A stretch of DNA of 64,000 nucleotides. Source: Acinetobacter lanii. Lineage in GTDB: Bacteria; Pseudomonadota; Gammaproteobacteria; Pseudomonadales; Moraxellaceae. Below are positions 53,474 through 63,817 of this stretch, in pieces; the stretch's first letter is position 1; the number at the start of each line of letters is the position of its first letter. Below the pieces are notes generated by a model. It searched no databases and was not told where the DNA came from. It was given only the letters and a program-made list of their open reading frames with translations. Location: assembly GCF_011578285.1 (NCBI RefSeq), contig NZ_CP049916.1:1-64000 (forward strand), given 5' to 3'. The translations under genes were made by a program, and so were the position numbers.

Positions 53474-54016
53474 TTAAGCACTCACATATTGAATGATACG
53501 ATCTATAGCAGTTTTCAGCGCTTTGTCATCAAACTCATTACCTTTGAATGTTTCATCACGATTACGCGCAAAAATATCACGAATCTCAACCGTGGCATTG
53601 CTATCGACTAAGCCCAGTTGTGTGCCCACTTGACGGATTTGATCGATGGAACGTGAACCGTTTGACCCACCATAGCTGACATAGGCGGCTGGTTTGCCTT
53701 GCCATTCTTTACCGAGGTAATCCAGCGCATTTTTCAGTGCAGGACTATAGCCGTGGTTATATTCAGGACTAATGAAAATAAAAGCATCGCCTTTGGCAAT
53801 ATAATCTGCCCATTCTTGTTGTTTCGGTTGGTCATAAATGCCAGTGAGGGGTGGATTTGCACCTGCAAACATGGGCAGATCCCATTCTTTTAAATCGACC
53901 AATTCTGTTTCGACTGTATTAAACCCATAACTTTGAATTGATTTTTCGATCCATTTTGCCACTTTAATGGCGGTACGACCTTCACGAACACTACCCACTA
54001 CAATATAAATTTTCAT
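53474..54016 (-). CDS. NAD(P)H-dependent FMN reductase
   Basis: This 180-residue flavodoxin-fold oxidoreductase reduces FMN, quinones or azo compounds with NAD(P)H in the cytoplasm. The flavin phosphate loop GSVREGR lies at 8-14, SPEYNHGYSPALKNALD near 83-99 and SYGGSNGSRS near 114-123. The length is normal. The gene is alone, with an AT-rich promoter gap of about 200 bases toward the fkpB terminator. The physiological substrate is unknown. Confidence 0.88.
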   Translation of the reverse strand: MKIYIVVGSVREGRTAIKVAKWIEKSIQSYGFNTVETELVDLKEWDLPMFAGANPPLTGIYDQPKQQEWADYIAKGDAFIFISPEYNHGYSPALKNALDYLGKEWQGKPAAYVSYGGSNGSRSIDQIRQVGTQLGLVDSNATVEIRDIFARNRDETFKGNEFDDKALKTAIDRIIQYVSA

Positions 54017-54172
54017 GTATTGTCCTTTTATAATCTTATAGATGAATTAAATTTTGATCAGTGCTTGATAGCATAAGTTGCCGCTTAATCTTTGAATATG
54101 ATCAATTTGTAGTTTTTATTTTTGTAACATGCGTTGTCATGCTAAGCCTTAAAGCTTTGTTCAAGCCAATAA

Positions 54173-54196
54173 AAAAAGCGCCCGAAGACGCTTTTT
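54173..54196. terminator. Terminator after fkpB
   Basis: AAAAAGCG and CGCTTTTT pair around CCCGAAGA. It ends the minus-strand ribF-ileS-lspA-fkpB operon. Confidence 0.8.
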
Positions 54197-54216
54197 AAAT
54201 CAATGTGAGCAAGCCC

Positions 54217-54699
54217 TTACATCAATTTAACCCCTTGTTGACCTGCAGGGGTTACTTTGAAGATTTCCACTTCAAAGGTAATGTTTTTACCCGCCAAAGG
54301 ATGGTTAAAGTCCACTTCAGTGATGTCCTCACCGACAGTTTTTACCACACCGTATAGGCTCTGTTTGGCTTTGTCTTCAAACTCGATCATATGACCCACC
54401 ACAGGGGCTGGGTCAAATTTTACCGTATCGAATTTTTGGACATTTTCAGGGTTCCATGGGCCGAAAGCATCCTCAGGAGGAAGGCTGACAGTACGGCGGT
54501 CACCTGCACGTAAACCAAAAAGCGATTTTTCAAAACCTGGCAATAAGCTACCGTCACCCATGACCAAGCTTACTGGCTCTTCACGGCTACGGGTGTTGTC
54601 AATCTCAACACCATCTTCAATGGCAACAGAGAAATGCAGTAAAACTTGTGAACCCGCTTCAATACGGGTTTCTTCGTTTGGATTAATAAAATCAGTCAT
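54217..54699 (-). CDS. fkpB: FKBP-type peptidyl-prolyl isomerase (SlpA type)
   Basis: SlpA/FkpB proteins isomerise X-Pro bonds and carry an IF chaperone domain. The 160-residue product has the FKBP core (VLLHFSVAIEDG, MGDGSLLPGFE) interrupted by the IF insert, and DFNHPLAGKNITFEVEI near the end. I chose the ATG at 54699 (MTDFIN), which lies behind GGAAG and overlaps the lspA stop. The frame extends five residues upstream. The position after lspA is the usual one in gammaproteobacteria. Confidence 0.93.
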   Translation of the reverse strand: MTDFINPNEETRIEAGSQVLLHFSVAIEDGVEIDNTRSREEPVSLVMGDGSLLPGFEKSLFGLRAGDRRTVSLPPEDAFGPWNPENVQKFDTVKFDPAPVVGHMIEFEDKAKQSLYGVVKTVGEDITEVDFNHPLAGKNITFEVEIFKVTPAGQQGVKLM

Positions 54700-55231
54700 G
54701 TTGCGCTTCCGCACGTTGAACGCGATGTTTTTCTAGGAAAAACGTATCGACTAAAAGCAGAATAGTCCCAAGCGTAATGGCACTGTCTGCAATATTAAAG
54801 GCAGGGAAATGATTGTTTTGATAATACACGTGAATAAAATCGACCACATAACCGAGGCTCACGCGGTCGATTAAATTGCCCACTGCACCGCCCAAAATCA
54901 AGGCAATAGCAATCGGAAGTACTTTCACGGTTTTCGGCATACGCATCAGCCAAAACACAAAAATCAATGACACCAATCCTGCCAATGAAGTAAAGAAATA
55001 ACGTTGCCATCCACCGGCATCGGACAAGAAACTAAAGGCAGCGCCGTAGTTATGTAGCAATGTCCAATTTAAAAAGGGCAGCACAGGCACAGGATCTGCA
55101 TAAGTCAGATGTGTCGATGCAATCCATTTGGTCCATTGATCCAAAATAATGGCAACAATGGCTAAACCCACCCACACCAAATTGTGTGGGTAGAATTGGA
55201 ATAAGCCCTTTTTATCGTGTGGATTAGGCAT
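54692..55231 (-). CDS. lspA: Lipoprotein signal peptidase
   Basis: LspA cleaves the signal peptide of prolipoproteins after lipid attachment. The 179-residue inner-membrane protein has four membrane segments and the catalytic aspartates D122 in GNLIDR and D149 in FNIADSAI. It overlaps ileS by eight bases at its start and fkpB by eight bases at its end, so the three are translationally coupled. Its own substrates include the lipoproteins at 20956 and 21558. Confidence 0.96.
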   Translation of the reverse strand: MPNPHDKKGLFQFYPHNLVWVGLAIVAIILDQWTKWIASTHLTYADPVPVLPFLNWTLLHNYGAAFSFLSDAGGWQRYFFTSLAGLVSLIFVFWLMRMPKTVKVLPIAIALILGGAVGNLIDRVSLGYVVDFIHVYYQNNHFPAFNIADSAITLGTILLLVDTFFLEKHRVQRAEAQHD

Positions 55232-58070
55232 ATTTTCTCTCTTCGCCTTGACCTGTAGGAAGGTTAATAATACAACGAGAACAAAGACCTGGGTGTTCGT
55301 GATGTGTATTTACATCAGGAAGAACGTGCCAGCAACGTACACATTTCTCACCATCAGCCGCCGACACTTTCACGTTTAGACCTTCCAGATCAGACGCCTC
55401 ACCTTGTGCCGCATCAAAGCTATTCACAATCACTTGAGAGGTGATGAGGACGAAACGAAGTTCATCACTTAATTTATCAAGCACCGCTTTCAGCTCATCA
55501 TTCGCCCATAGTTCAACTTTGGCAGACAAGTTAGAGCCGACAGTTTTTGCTGTACGTGCTGCTTCAATGAATTTATTCACTGCAGATTTCACCGCAATCA
55601 AAGTTTGCCATTCAGCTTCAGACAAAATATTCGCTGTAGACGATACAGGAATGTCATACCATTCAGCAGTGAACACATATTTCTCTGATTGTTCAGGAAT
55701 CAATGGCCAAGCTTCTTGTGCTGTGAAGCTCAAGATTGGTGACATCCAACGTACAAAGGCTTGTACCAAATGGTACAACGCTGTTTGTGCAGAACGACGT
55801 GCTTGAGAATCCGCTTTGGTGGTGTACTGACGGTCTTTGATGATGTCTAAGTAGAAACCACCTAAGTCATTGATACAGAAGTTGGTCAAGGCATTGGTCA
55901 CGATATGGAAATTCATATCTTCATAGGCTTGTTGAATCGTTTTCTGTACTTCCGCAGCACGTTGTAAGATGTATTGATCAAGTGCGATCAATTGATCGAC
56001 AGGCAATGCATCCGTTGATGGTTTGAAACCATTCAAGTTGGCAAGCAAGAAACGCAGGGTATTACGGATACGACGGTAACCATCTGATGCACGGCTAAAG
56101 ATTTCTTTACCTGCGGTCATTTCATAACGGTAATCCGCAGAAGCGATCCAGAAACGTAAGCCATCTGCACCCATGTCTTTAATAATGTCTTGTGGCGTGA
56201 TCACGTTACCGATCGACTTCGACATCTTACGGCCTTTTTCATCGACCACAAAACCATGTGTTAACAAACCTTTGTACGGTGCACGTTCATTGATTGCGAT
56301 AGACGTTAATAATGATGATTGGAACCAACCACGGTGTTGATCTGAACCCTCAAGGTACAAATCAGCAGGGTCAGTTAAATCTTCACGGTCACGTAGCACG
56401 GCAAAGTGTGTTGTCCCTGAGTCGAACCAAACGTCTAAGGTGTCACGCACTGCATTATATTGTTCAGCATCATCACCGATGAACTCGCGAGCTTCACGGT
56501 TATACCAACCATCAATCCCTTCTTGCTCAATCAGTTTGGCCACTTCTTCGATCAGTTCAGGCGTACGTGGGTGCAACTCGTTGGTGTCTTTATGCACAAA
56601 GAATGGAATTGGCACGCCCCAAGTACGTTGACGTGAGATACACCAGTCTGGACGACCTTCGATCATCGCCTCAATCCGGTTTTTACCCCAATCTGGTACG
56701 AAGCTGATGTCATTTTCAATCGCATTCAATGCTTTTGAACGTAAACCTTTGGCATCCATGCTGATGAACCACTGAGGGGTTGCACGGAAGATAATAGGGG
56801 TTTTATGACGCCAGCAATGTGGGTAGCTATGCTTAATCACCACATGCGCCCAAAGCTTATCTGCTTCGGTTAACGCCGCAATAATTTTTGGATTGGCCTT
56901 GTAGATGTGTTCGCCCGGGAAGATTGGTGACGTTGGTAAATACACACCATTACCACCGACTGGGTTTTCAACTTTCAAGTTGTACTGTAAGCCCACTTTA
57001 TAGTCGTCTACACCATGGCCCGGTGCTGTATGTACCGCACCTGTACCGCTTGCATCCGTCACATGCTCACCCAAGATCACAGGCACTTGGCGCTCGGCGA
57101 TCAGTGGATGTTGCAGCAGTAATTTCTCAAGTTTCGCACCTGCAAATTCTGCAATCACTTCTACGTTACTAAAGCCATAACGTTGAGTCGCTGACTCCAC
57201 CAATGATTTTGCTAGAATGAAGTTTTGTGCTGCTTTGTCTTCGCCAGTCGCTTTCACCAATTGGTATTCGATATCTGCATGTAGTGCAACTGCTTGGTTG
57301 GCAGGCATCGTCCACGGCGTGGTGGTCCAGATCACGATATCTGTGCGATCTTTAACTTCAACGCCTAAACGTGCAGATAAATCTTTTAGATCAACAACAG
57401 TAAAACCAACGTCAATCGCATCTGATTTTTTATCTTCATATTCAACTTCAGCTTCAGCCAGTGAAGAACCACAGTCCAAACACCAGTTCACTGGTTTTAG
57501 ACCTGGCTCGATATGACCGGCTTTGGCAATTTCACCCAAAGCACGCACAATGCCGGCTTCTTGTTTGAAATTCATGGTCAGGTAAGGATTGTCCCAATCC
57601 CCGAACACACCCATACGCACAAAGTCTTTCTTTTGAAGTTCGACTTGAGTGTATGCATATTCACGGCAAGCTTTACGGAAAGTTGAAGCATCAACTTTGA
57701 CGCCCACTTTACCAACTTTTTCTTCAACTTTGAGTTCGATCGGAAGACCGTGGCAGTCCCAACCTGGAACATAGGGTGCATCAAAGCCATCCATGACACG
57801 GCTTTTAATGATGATGTCTTTTAAGACTTTATTGACTGCATGACCTAAATGGATTTGACCATTGGCATACGGAGGGCCGTCATGCAGCACATATTTTTTC
57901 TTGCCAATACGCGACGCACGAATCTGCTGATAAATGTCATCGGCATACCACTCTTCTAACCATTTCGCTTCACGTACTGCCAAATTTGCTTTCATTGCAA
58001 ATTCAGTACCTGGGAGGTTTAGCGTGGCTTTATAATCCACTGCATTTTCAGGAGTTTGCTTATCGCTCAT
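55224..58070 (-). CDS. ileS: Isoleucyl-tRNA synthetase
   Basis: IleS charges tRNA-Ile and edits misactivated valine. The 948-residue protein has HLGH in [11 protein letters not shown] near residues 74-77, the editing domain ([12 protein letters not shown]), KMSKS in [11 protein letters not shown], and a C-terminal zinc-finger with two CxxC pairs (CVRCW and CSRC). This bacterial zinc-type enzyme is of the mupirocin-sensitive class. It lies 63 bases after ribF. Confidence 0.97.
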   Translation of the reverse strand: MSDKQTPENAVDYKATLNLPGTEFAMKANLAVREAKWLEEWYADDIYQQIRASRIGKKKYVLHDGPPYANGQIHLGHAVNKVLKDIIIKSRVMDGFDAPYVPGWDCHGLPIELKVEEKVGKVGVKVDASTFRKACREYAYTQVELQKKDFVRMGVFGDWDNPYLTMNFKQEAGIVRALGEIAKAGHIEPGLKPVNWCLDCGSSLAEAEVEYEDKKSDAIDVGFTVVDLKDLSARLGVEVKDRTDIVIWTTTPWTMPANQAVALHADIEYQLVKATGEDKAAQNFILAKSLVESATQRYGFSNVEVIAEFAGAKLEKLLLQHPLIAERQVPVILGEHVTDASGTGAVHTAPGHGVDDYKVGLQYNLKVENPVGGNGVYLPTSPIFPGEHIYKANPKIIAALTEADKLWAHVVIKHSYPHCWRHKTPIIFRATPQWFISMDAKGLRSKALNAIENDISFVPDWGKNRIEAMIEGRPDWCISRQRTWGVPIPFFVHKDTNELHPRTPELIEEVAKLIEQEGIDGWYNREAREFIGDDAEQYNAVRDTLDVWFDSGTTHFAVLRDREDLTDPADLYLEGSDQHRGWFQSSLLTSIAINERAPYKGLLTHGFVVDEKGRKMSKSIGNVITPQDIIKDMGADGLRFWIASADYRYEMTAGKEIFSRASDGYRRIRNTLRFLLANLNGFKPSTDALPVDQLIALDQYILQRAAEVQKTIQQAYEDMNFHIVTNALTNFCINDLGGFYLDIIKDRQYTTKADSQARRSAQTALYHLVQAFVRWMSPILSFTAQEAWPLIPEQSEKYVFTAEWYDIPVSSTANILSEAEWQTLIAVKSAVNKFIEAARTAKTVGSNLSAKVELWANDELKAVLDKLSDELRFVLITSQVIVNSFDAAQGEASDLEGLNVKVSAADGEKCVRCWHVLPDVNTHHEHPGLCSRCIINLPTGQGEERKYA

Positions 58071-58133
58071 GCAAGTTTTCTTCCAATATTATCAGTCTAA
58101 AGCTGACGCGTTTTACATTAAAATTCGGGGGTT

Positions 58134-59135
58134 TTAAAAGGGAAATTTGGGGGTGTTTTGGCGAAACTCAAGCAGCTTCAACACATCATCATCAATTCCC
58201 GCTTTTAATGCTTCAAGCGAAGGGTAATTCTTTTCACCATGCACATAGTTCAAGAATGTCACCCGCATTAACAAGCCATACAGATTAGCAGAAACATCGG
58301 GAAAATGTACTTCTAATCGCCATTCAGGATGATCTTGCTGAATAGCTGGACGAGTACCCACATGTCCAGCACCAAACAATGCTGTTGGTGCATAACCTGC
58401 GATTCCAGTTTGATCTGGACTTTCAGCTTTCACCTTGTCTTTCAATGACGTACTTTCACAGCTCACGTCAACACCATAAATGCCATGTAAACATGGACGC
58501 AGTCGGTTTAAACGCACATTGATGGTCGGAAAATTAATGGTACGTCCAATTTGGTCGCCGTATTGCACACGACCGGTGATGCTATACGGACGCCCTAATA
58601 ATTCAGCCGCACGAGCTAAATCTCCAGCTTGTAAGGTTTCACGAATCAAGGTTGAACTGACCCGTTCTCCATTGACTTCGACATTTTCAAGGTCCGTCAC
58701 ATGGAAGCCATAATTGCGTAAGAAAGCACTGTTGCCTTGGCGGTTTTTACCAAAATGATGGTCTTCGCCCAAGACTAAGCTTTTTGTATTGAGTTTATAT
58801 TTGAGTATGTCGGCAAATTCTTCCGCACTGAGGTTACGAAAGGCATTGTCAAATTTAGCAATGACAATGTAATCCACACCCAATTCAGTCAAATATTCGA
58901 CTTTTTCACGTAGCGAAGAAATCCGCGGTGGGGCTTCATAACCTTTAAAGTATTCAAGCGGTTGTGGTTCAAAGATCATTACCGCTGTTTTAAGTTGTTG
59001 TGCTTGGGCGATGTCTTTGAGTTGTTGCACCATCGCCTGATGCCCCAAATGCACACCATCAAAATTGCCAATCGTAACGGCAGTTTCGGGCAATTGAGAA
59101 TTTGGCGCTAAAGCATTCAGACGGAGCAGCTTCAT
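58134..59135 (-). CDS. ribF: Bifunctional riboflavin kinase/FAD synthetase
   Basis: RibF makes FMN and then FAD from riboflavin. The 333-residue protein begins with the adenylyltransferase domain (TIGNFDGVHLGHQ at 21-33) and ends with the riboflavin kinase domain (GRVQYGDQIGRTINFPTINV). A loop of about 40 residues near 235-275 (SLKDKVKAESPDQTGIAGY) is longer than in E. coli. It heads the ribF-ileS-lspA-fkpB operon. About 200 AT-rich bases upstream separate it from the divergent transporter. Confidence 0.94.
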   Translation of the reverse strand: MKLLRLNALAPNSQLPETAVTIGNFDGVHLGHQAMVQQLKDIAQAQQLKTAVMIFEPQPLEYFKGYEAPPRISSLREKVEYLTELGVDYIVIAKFDNAFRNLSAEEFADILKYKLNTKSLVLGEDHHFGKNRQGNSAFLRNYGFHVTDLENVEVNGERVSSTLIRETLQAGDLARAAELLGRPYSITGRVQYGDQIGRTINFPTINVRLNRLRPCLHGIYGVDVSCESTSLKDKVKAESPDQTGIAGYAPTALFGAGHVGTRPAIQQDHPEWRLEVHFPDVSANLYGLLMRVTFLNYVHGEKNYPSLEALKAGIDDDVLKLLEFRQNTPKFPF

Positions 59136-59343
59136 GGGCGATTTTGTGACTAAAATGAATTTGGGCTATATATTGCCATATTCTCACGCTTTCGTCTTGT
59201 TGTTGTGTTTTTACTCAAGAAAATTTCAAACTTGATGATTTATTAATCATTTTAATTGATATTAAAAATAAATATTAATCAATTTTTCTTATTATAGAAT
59301 ACTTTTACAATGAACTGTCGCAGCACAATATGAGTATTCGGTC

Positions 59344-60471
59344 ATGCTAAAACCGTTCCAACACTTAAATCAGGTGCAGGATATTGTTCGCCAGTTTACC
59401 CCGAATTGGTTCACCGTGACCATGGGCACCGGTGTGGTCGCTTTAATTCTACCTGAACTGCCGTTTGCTTCATCCTTGATGTGGTCATTGGGCGCCTTAG
59501 TTTGGCAATTGAATATGGTCTTATTCAGCCTATTTAGTCTGTTATACGGTTTGCGTTGGTTATATTTTCCTGTAGAGGCAAGACAGATTTTCAAACATCC
59601 CATGATGAGTCTATTTTTAGGCGCCATTCCCATGGGCTTAGCCACTGTTTTAAACGGCTTTTTGAAATTTGGGGGAGTGCTATATGGCGAGATTGCGGTG
59701 CAGATCGCCGAGCATCTTTGGTACATCGATGTCTTACTTGCCTTAACCATTGCATGGGCGGTGCCATTTAGCATGTATAGCCAACAAAACCATGCATTAA
59801 ACACGATGTCGGCGGTCTGGTTACTGCCCATTGTCGCGTGTGAAGTCGCAGCAAGTTCAGGGGGCTTACTGCTTGCACAGCTTCAGCCTTCAACCCATGC
59901 GTTGGCTATTTTGCTTGGAAGCTATGCGCTTTGGGGAGTATCAGTCTTACCAGCCTTTGCGATTTTGACCATTTTAATGTTGCGTTTGGCTTTACACCAG
60001 TTGCCTGCCAAAGAACTTGCGATCAGTAGTTGGTTGGCATTGGGGCCGATTGGAACAGGTGCTTTGGCATTGTTGGTCTTGGGCGCACAAGCACCAGAGC
60101 TCTTGGCATTGGTGGAGATGCAAGCCTTGGGTGAGTTCTTACACTATAGCGGGATTTTTGCCAGTCTGATTCTATTGGGTTTTGGGCTATGGTGGATGGG
60201 CATAGCACTACTAACCACCCTAAAACACCTAAAAGATTTGCCGTTTAATTTGGGCTGGTGGGGACTCACGTTCCCAATAGGTGTGTTTAGTTTGGCAATA
60301 CTCAACTTGGCGGAGCAGCTTGCCTTACCCCGACTTGCCAATGTTAGTTTCGGCTTTGCTAGCATATTGGTGCTGCTTTGGGTCATGGTGGCACTCAAGA
60401 CCACGCAAGGCTTTTATCAAGGTAGTTTGTTTTTCTCACCCTGCTTAAAAACCTATTTGGAAAACAAATAA
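59344..60471 (+). CDS. TDT-family transporter (TehA/Mae1/SSU1-like)
   Basis: The tellurite-resistance/dicarboxylate transporter family includes TehA channels, malate carriers and sulfite exporters. The 375-residue protein begins with the family signature FTPNWFTVTMGTGVVAL and has about ten membrane segments throughout. No ATPase or binding-protein partner is nearby. Export of sulfite would fit with the ssu genes about 2 kb downstream, but this is inference, and malate or other anions are as likely. The ATG at 59344 has only a weak ribosome site. It is divergent from ribF and has its own terminator. Confidence 0.82.
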   Translation: MLKPFQHLNQVQDIVRQFTPNWFTVTMGTGVVALILPELPFASSLMWSLGALVWQLNMVLFSLFSLLYGLRWLYFPVEARQIFKHPMMSLFLGAIPMGLATVLNGFLKFGGVLYGEIAVQIAEHLWYIDVLLALTIAWAVPFSMYSQQNHALNTMSAVWLLPIVACEVAASSGGLLLAQLQPSTHALAILLGSYALWGVSVLPAFAILTILMLRLALHQLPAKELAISSWLALGPIGTGALALLVLGAQAPELLALVEMQALGEFLHYSGIFASLILLGFGLWWMGIALLTTLKHLKDLPFNLGWWGLTFPIGVFSLAILNLAEQLALPRLANVSFGFASILVLLWVMVALKTTQGFYQGSLFFSPCLKTYLENK

Positions 60472-60491
60472 TTCTTAATTCAATCGTTATC

Positions 60492-60530
60492 AGCGCGCAC
60501 AAAATTCTAAACAGATAGTGTGCGCTTTTT
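60492..60530 (+). terminator. Terminator after the TDT transporter gene
   Basis: AGCGCGCAC pairs with GTGTGCGCT (one G-T) around a 17-base loop, followed by T residues. Confidence 0.75.
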
Positions 60531-60585
60531 AATGTGTGTAAAGATGGGCTTTATTTTCAATTTTGATGATTTTTGAGGGAAGAAA

Positions 60586-61146
60586 ATGACAAACATCGCG
60601 TTAATCATGGCACTGCCAAATGAATCCAAAGGACTGTTTGAAGCCGCTGGCATTGAGGTGCATTACAGTGGCATAGGCAAAATCAATGCGGCATTTAAAG
60701 CCTTTGAGGTGATTCAAAAAACCGGCTGTAAGACCTTACTGAACTTAGGCAGTGCAGGCAGTTCACATTTTGATGCGCATGCTTTGGTGGAAGTCATTCA
60801 ATTTGTACAACGGGATATGGATGTATCACCCTTGGGTTTTGAAATCGGCGTGACTCCGCTGGATCATGATCATCCGGCTGAGATTCAGCTTGAGCCATAT
60901 TTTCCAGATTTAGCTCAAGGCATTTGTGGCACAGGGGACAGTTTTGAAACAGGACAGCCTAAAGTGCCCTGCAATTTGGTCGATATGGAAGGTTATGCGA
61001 TTGCCAAAGTGTGTAAAAAATTAGCTGTGCGGTGCATTTCGGTCAAGTACATCACTGACGGCGCAAATGACACAGCACATCTGGAGTGGGAACAAAATCT
61101 ATTATTGGGCGCTCAGAAATTATTATCGTTATATAAAAGCATGTAA
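60586..61146 (+). CDS. Nucleoside phosphorylase-family nucleosidase (MTA/SAH type)
   Basis: The 186-residue protein is a short member of the PNP/UDP phosphorylase family. GIGK at 29-32, GSAG near 55-58, CGTGDSF near 114-120, DMEG at 133-136 and the catalytic D158 in ITDGAND match the methylthioadenosine/S-adenosylhomocysteine nucleosidases. It is about 45 residues shorter than E. coli MtnN, with a reduced N-terminus and loops, so the substrate could differ. TGAGGGAAG precedes the ATG at 60586. The gene is alone. Confidence 0.82.
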   Translation: MTNIALIMALPNESKGLFEAAGIEVHYSGIGKINAAFKAFEVIQKTGCKTLLNLGSAGSSHFDAHALVEVIQFVQRDMDVSPLGFEIGVTPLDHDHPAEIQLEPYFPDLAQGICGTGDSFETGQPKVPCNLVDMEGYAIAKVCKKLAVRCISVKYITDGANDTAHLEWEQNLLLGAQKLLSLYKSM

Positions 61147-61173
61147 ATATTTTTGGTGGGATTCAAATGTCGG

Positions 61174-61195
61174 CGACCCTAGAATTCTAGGGTCG
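61174..61195. other. 22-base perfect palindrome between convergent genes
   Basis: The arms CGACCCTAGAA and TTCTAGGGTCG abut with no loop. Outside them, ATTTTTGG (61148-61155) and CCAAAAAT (61200-61207) also pair, making a nested structure. T-rich ends are weak. It may be a two-way terminator or a protein-binding site. Confidence 0.5.
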
Positions 61196-61242
61196 TAGGC
61201 CAAAAATAAAGATTTGCGAACAAACCGTTATAAAAAATTGGA

Positions 61243-61857
61243 TTATTTACGTGGCAAAATACCGTACAGCATCATGTGAACCGTGTGTTCGATGGTACGC
61301 TCATACATGCTGCGGTTACGTAAGGTTTTACCGGTGACCATTTCGATTTGAGTACTGAAATCGGCATAATTTTGGGTAATGCCCCACAAGTTAAGAATCA
61401 ATACTTCAGCATCAATTTTGTCTGAAATCTTGCCTTGTTCCTGCCAATTTGCAATCACTTTCGATTTACGTTTGAACAGCTTACGTAAAGGACCTTTCAA
61501 GATCGGCAAAATGTGCGGTGCACCTTGAATGATTTCCAAAGCAAACAGTTTAGATGCTTTCGGTTGCGTGCGAGACACTTCAATTTTCTGCATCAAATAT
61601 TGTGTGATGGCTTGTGCAGGCTCGAGTTCTGCTTCTAAAACTTGCAAAGGCGCCAACCATTTCTGCATCACTGTCGTTAATACTTCAACGTAGAGCGCTT
61701 CCTTATTTTCATAGTAATAGAAAATATTGGATTTATGCATTTCAGCCAGTTGCGCAATTTCATCTAGGCTTGCACCACTGAATCCATACACAGAAAAAAC
61801 ATCGAGAGCAGCAGCAAGCAGTTGCTGACGTTTTTGCGTACTTTTTTTCTGTTCCAT
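61243..61857 (-). CDS. TetR-family regulator, RutR-like
   Basis: The 204-residue protein has an N-terminal helix-turn-helix (ASLDEIAQLAEMHKSNIFYYY, about residues 30-50) and a C-terminal domain of the RutR/YcdC type, which in RutR senses pyrimidines. I chose the ATG at 61857 (MEQKKSTQKR); the frame extends to 61908 but has no ribosome site there, and neither start is strong. No rut operon is in the window. It is divergent from nothing nearby and lies between the nucleosidase and ssuB, whose control it might share. Confidence 0.78.
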   Translation of the reverse strand: MEQKKSTQKRQQLLAAALDVFSVYGFSGASLDEIAQLAEMHKSNIFYYYENKEALYVEVLTTVMQKWLAPLQVLEAELEPAQAITQYLMQKIEVSRTQPKASKLFALEIIQGAPHILPILKGPLRKLFKRKSKVIANWQEQGKISDKIDAEVLILNLWGITQNYADFSTQIEMVTGKTLRNRSMYERTIEHTVHMMLYGILPRK

Positions 61858-61908
61858 CTCATCAATTAGTCGTAAAAAAAGATGGTGAAATTGTACGGCA
61901 AAATGCAT

Positions 61909-62203
61909 GCGATGTGGACATGCAAAATAACCATTTGCAAATTTATATGAGTATTTATTGTGAAGAATAGTAATTTAATTAATAAGAAAATAAAAAAATA
62001 ATGTTTTTGATAAACAAATACTAAATTTTAACCAATTTCGGTAAAAAAAATATTTTGGTAAAAAAAATGTAAAAAACGATGATTGATATAGATATATTCA
62101 ATGACTTTTTGATGCCAAAAGGCAGTGTTCAGGTGAAGCATTAGATTAAAAGCAACAACTTCATTTTAAACTTTAAATGTATAAATGCAGCTGTTGCTTA
62201 AGC
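61909..62203. other. AT-rich gene-free gap before ssuB stop
   Basis: No gene is seen. The stretch has a short direct repeat (GGTAAAAAAAAT near 62040 and 62055) and, near 62152 and 62188, the distant complementary words AAGCAACA and TGTTGCTT that may close a terminator for the ssu operon. The TetR promoter must lie at its left end. Confidence 0.35.
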
Positions 62204-62998
62204 TTAGGTTGAAAGTACAGCATTTAAAACACGCTGTTCCAATTCAGCAAATTCCACTCCCTTTTGGCGTGGACGGGGTAATTCTACTTTAAATTGATGG
62301 GCAATATGACCTTTATCGAGCAGAATAATGCGATCGGCCAATTGTACCGCTTCACTGACATCATGGGTCACCAACATAGTGGTAAAGCCTTGCTCTAACC
62401 ATAAACGCTCAATTAAGGCCTGCATGTCTAAACGAGTAAGTGCATCTAAAGCACCCAAAGGTTCATCAAGTAATAAAATACGTGGCGTATGGGATAAAGC
62501 ACGTGCTAAGGCAGCGCGTTGGCGTTGACCACCAGACAATTGCGCCGGCCAGAGTTCGGCTTTTTCATTCAAACCAACTTTGCCCAGCAATTGTTCGGCT
62601 TTGTGATGTTGGTCTTTGTTCAGCCCCAATTGCACATTTTTTAAGATACTTTTCCATGGCAATAAACGTGGGTCTTGGAACATCACCCGAATGTCATCGG
62701 AAGTAATGCCTTCACGGAAATTCAGTGCCGATTTAAATTTGATTTCACCGTAGCTTGGCTGTTCAAGATCTGCAATTAAACGCAGGAGGGTACTTTTCCC
62801 ACAGCCACTGCGACCAACAATCGCGACAAATTCACCTGGTTCAATATGTAAGTCGAGGTCTTCTAATACTTTAACTTTGCCGTAAAATTTGTGCAGTTGC
62901 TCAATATGAATTTCTGCACCAATTTTTTGTTTTTCTTGTTCTGTTGAAGCTTCAGGAGCAAGATCATGGGCATATTGTTGAATACTAAGATCTGTCAT
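62204..62998 (-). CDS. ssuB: Alkanesulfonate ABC transporter ATP-binding protein SsuB
   Basis: SsuB powers uptake of aliphatic sulfonates as a sulfur source. The 264-residue protein has Walker [10 protein letters not shown] at 62-70, the LSGGQ signature at 154-158 and [12 protein letters not shown] chose the ATG at 62998, six bases after AGGAG; the ATG at 63004 sits directly on the ribosome site. It follows ssuC by nine bases. Related taurine transport ATPases (TauB) are the alternative, but the ssuD gene upstream favours SsuB. Confidence 0.92.
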   Translation of the reverse strand: MTDLSIQQYAHDLAPEASTEQEKQKIGAEIHIEQLHKFYGKVKVLEDLDLHIEPGEFVAIVGRSGCGKSTLLRLIADLEQPSYGEIKFKSALNFREGITSDDIRVMFQDPRLLPWKSILKNVQLGLNKDQHHKAEQLLGKVGLNEKAELWPAQLSGGQRQRAALARALSHTPRILLLDEPLGALDALTRLDMQALIERLWLEQGFTTMLVTHDVSEAVQLADRIILLDKGHIAHQFKVELPRPRQKGVEFAELEQRVLNAVLST

Positions 62999-63007
62999 GA
63001 TCATCTC

Positions 63008-63817
63008 CTATTTTTGATAACCCGGATGCCAGCGCAGCAAATACTTTTCCAGTGATATCGCAAGCACATCGGCCAATTTACCGAGTAGGGCATACAGCAG
63101 AATCCCTACCAGCACCACATCGGTCTGTAAAAATTCACGTGCATTCATGGTCATATAACCGATGCCGGCTTGAGCAGAAATGGTTTCCGCCACAATCAGT
63201 AACACCCACACCAAACCTAAGGCAAAACGTAAACCGACCAAGATTGAAGGCAATGCACCCGGCAAAATAATCTCTTTATATAACTGCCAACGGGTTAAAC
63301 CATAGCTTTTGCCCATTTCAATCAATTGTGGATCGACCGAGCGAATCCCGTGATAGGTATTGATATAAATCGGGAAAAACACCCCAATCGCGACCAGAAA
63401 CAGTTTTGATGTTTCATCAATGCCGAACCACAAAATCACCAATGGAATCAGCGCAAGCGCCGGAATATTACGGATCATTTGCAAGGTGGTATCGAGTAAA
63501 GTCGATGCGATCTTGGATGAACCGTTGAGTAGACCTAAAAAAAGCCCTAAACCACCGCCAATCAATAAGCCGATCAGCGCACGACCTGCACTGACTTTGA
63601 CATGTTTCCACAGTTCGCCACTCATTAGTAAATCCCAAAAAGCCACCACTACAGCGGTAGGCGCAGGGAGTACACGAGTTTCTAATACCCCTGAGACAGA
63701 TAACAGTTGCCAGATGGCAATCAGGAAAATCGGCACCAACCAAGGCAGCAAGCGCTGCCCCAATTGTTTAGACCCACGAGCAACTAAACTTTCCGTTTGA
63801 GCTGTTTGAGTAGTCAT
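63008..63817 (-). CDS. ssuC: Alkanesulfonate ABC transporter permease SsuC
   Basis: The 269-residue inner-membrane permease has about six membrane segments and the BPD-type EAA loop ([20 protein letters not shown]) that contacts the ATPase. It has the family features [13 protein letters not shown] and [13 protein letters not shown]. Its start overlaps the ssuD stop by four bases (ATGA), and it ends nine bases before ssuB. Together they form the usual ssuD-ssuC-ssuB order. Confidence 0.93.
   Translation of the reverse strand: MTTQTAQTESLVARGSKQLGQRLLPWLVPIFLIAIWQLLSVSGVLETRVLPAPTAVVVAFWDLLMSGELWKHVKVSAGRALIGLLIGGGLGLFLGLLNGSSKIASTLLDTTLQMIRNIPALALIPLVILWFGIDETSKLFLVAIGVFFPIYINTYHGIRSVDPQLIEMGKSYGLTRWQLYKEIILPGALPSILVGLRFALGLVWVLLIVAETISAQAGIGYMTMNAREFLQTDVVLVGILLYALLGKLADVLAISLEKYLLRWHPGYQK

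Noticed and set aside
53278..53496. 72-codon plus-strand frame after the T6SS
   Set aside because: It starts at TTG next to a terminator, has no ribosome site, overlaps the FMN reductase end, and its hydrophobic pattern follows AT-rich DNA.
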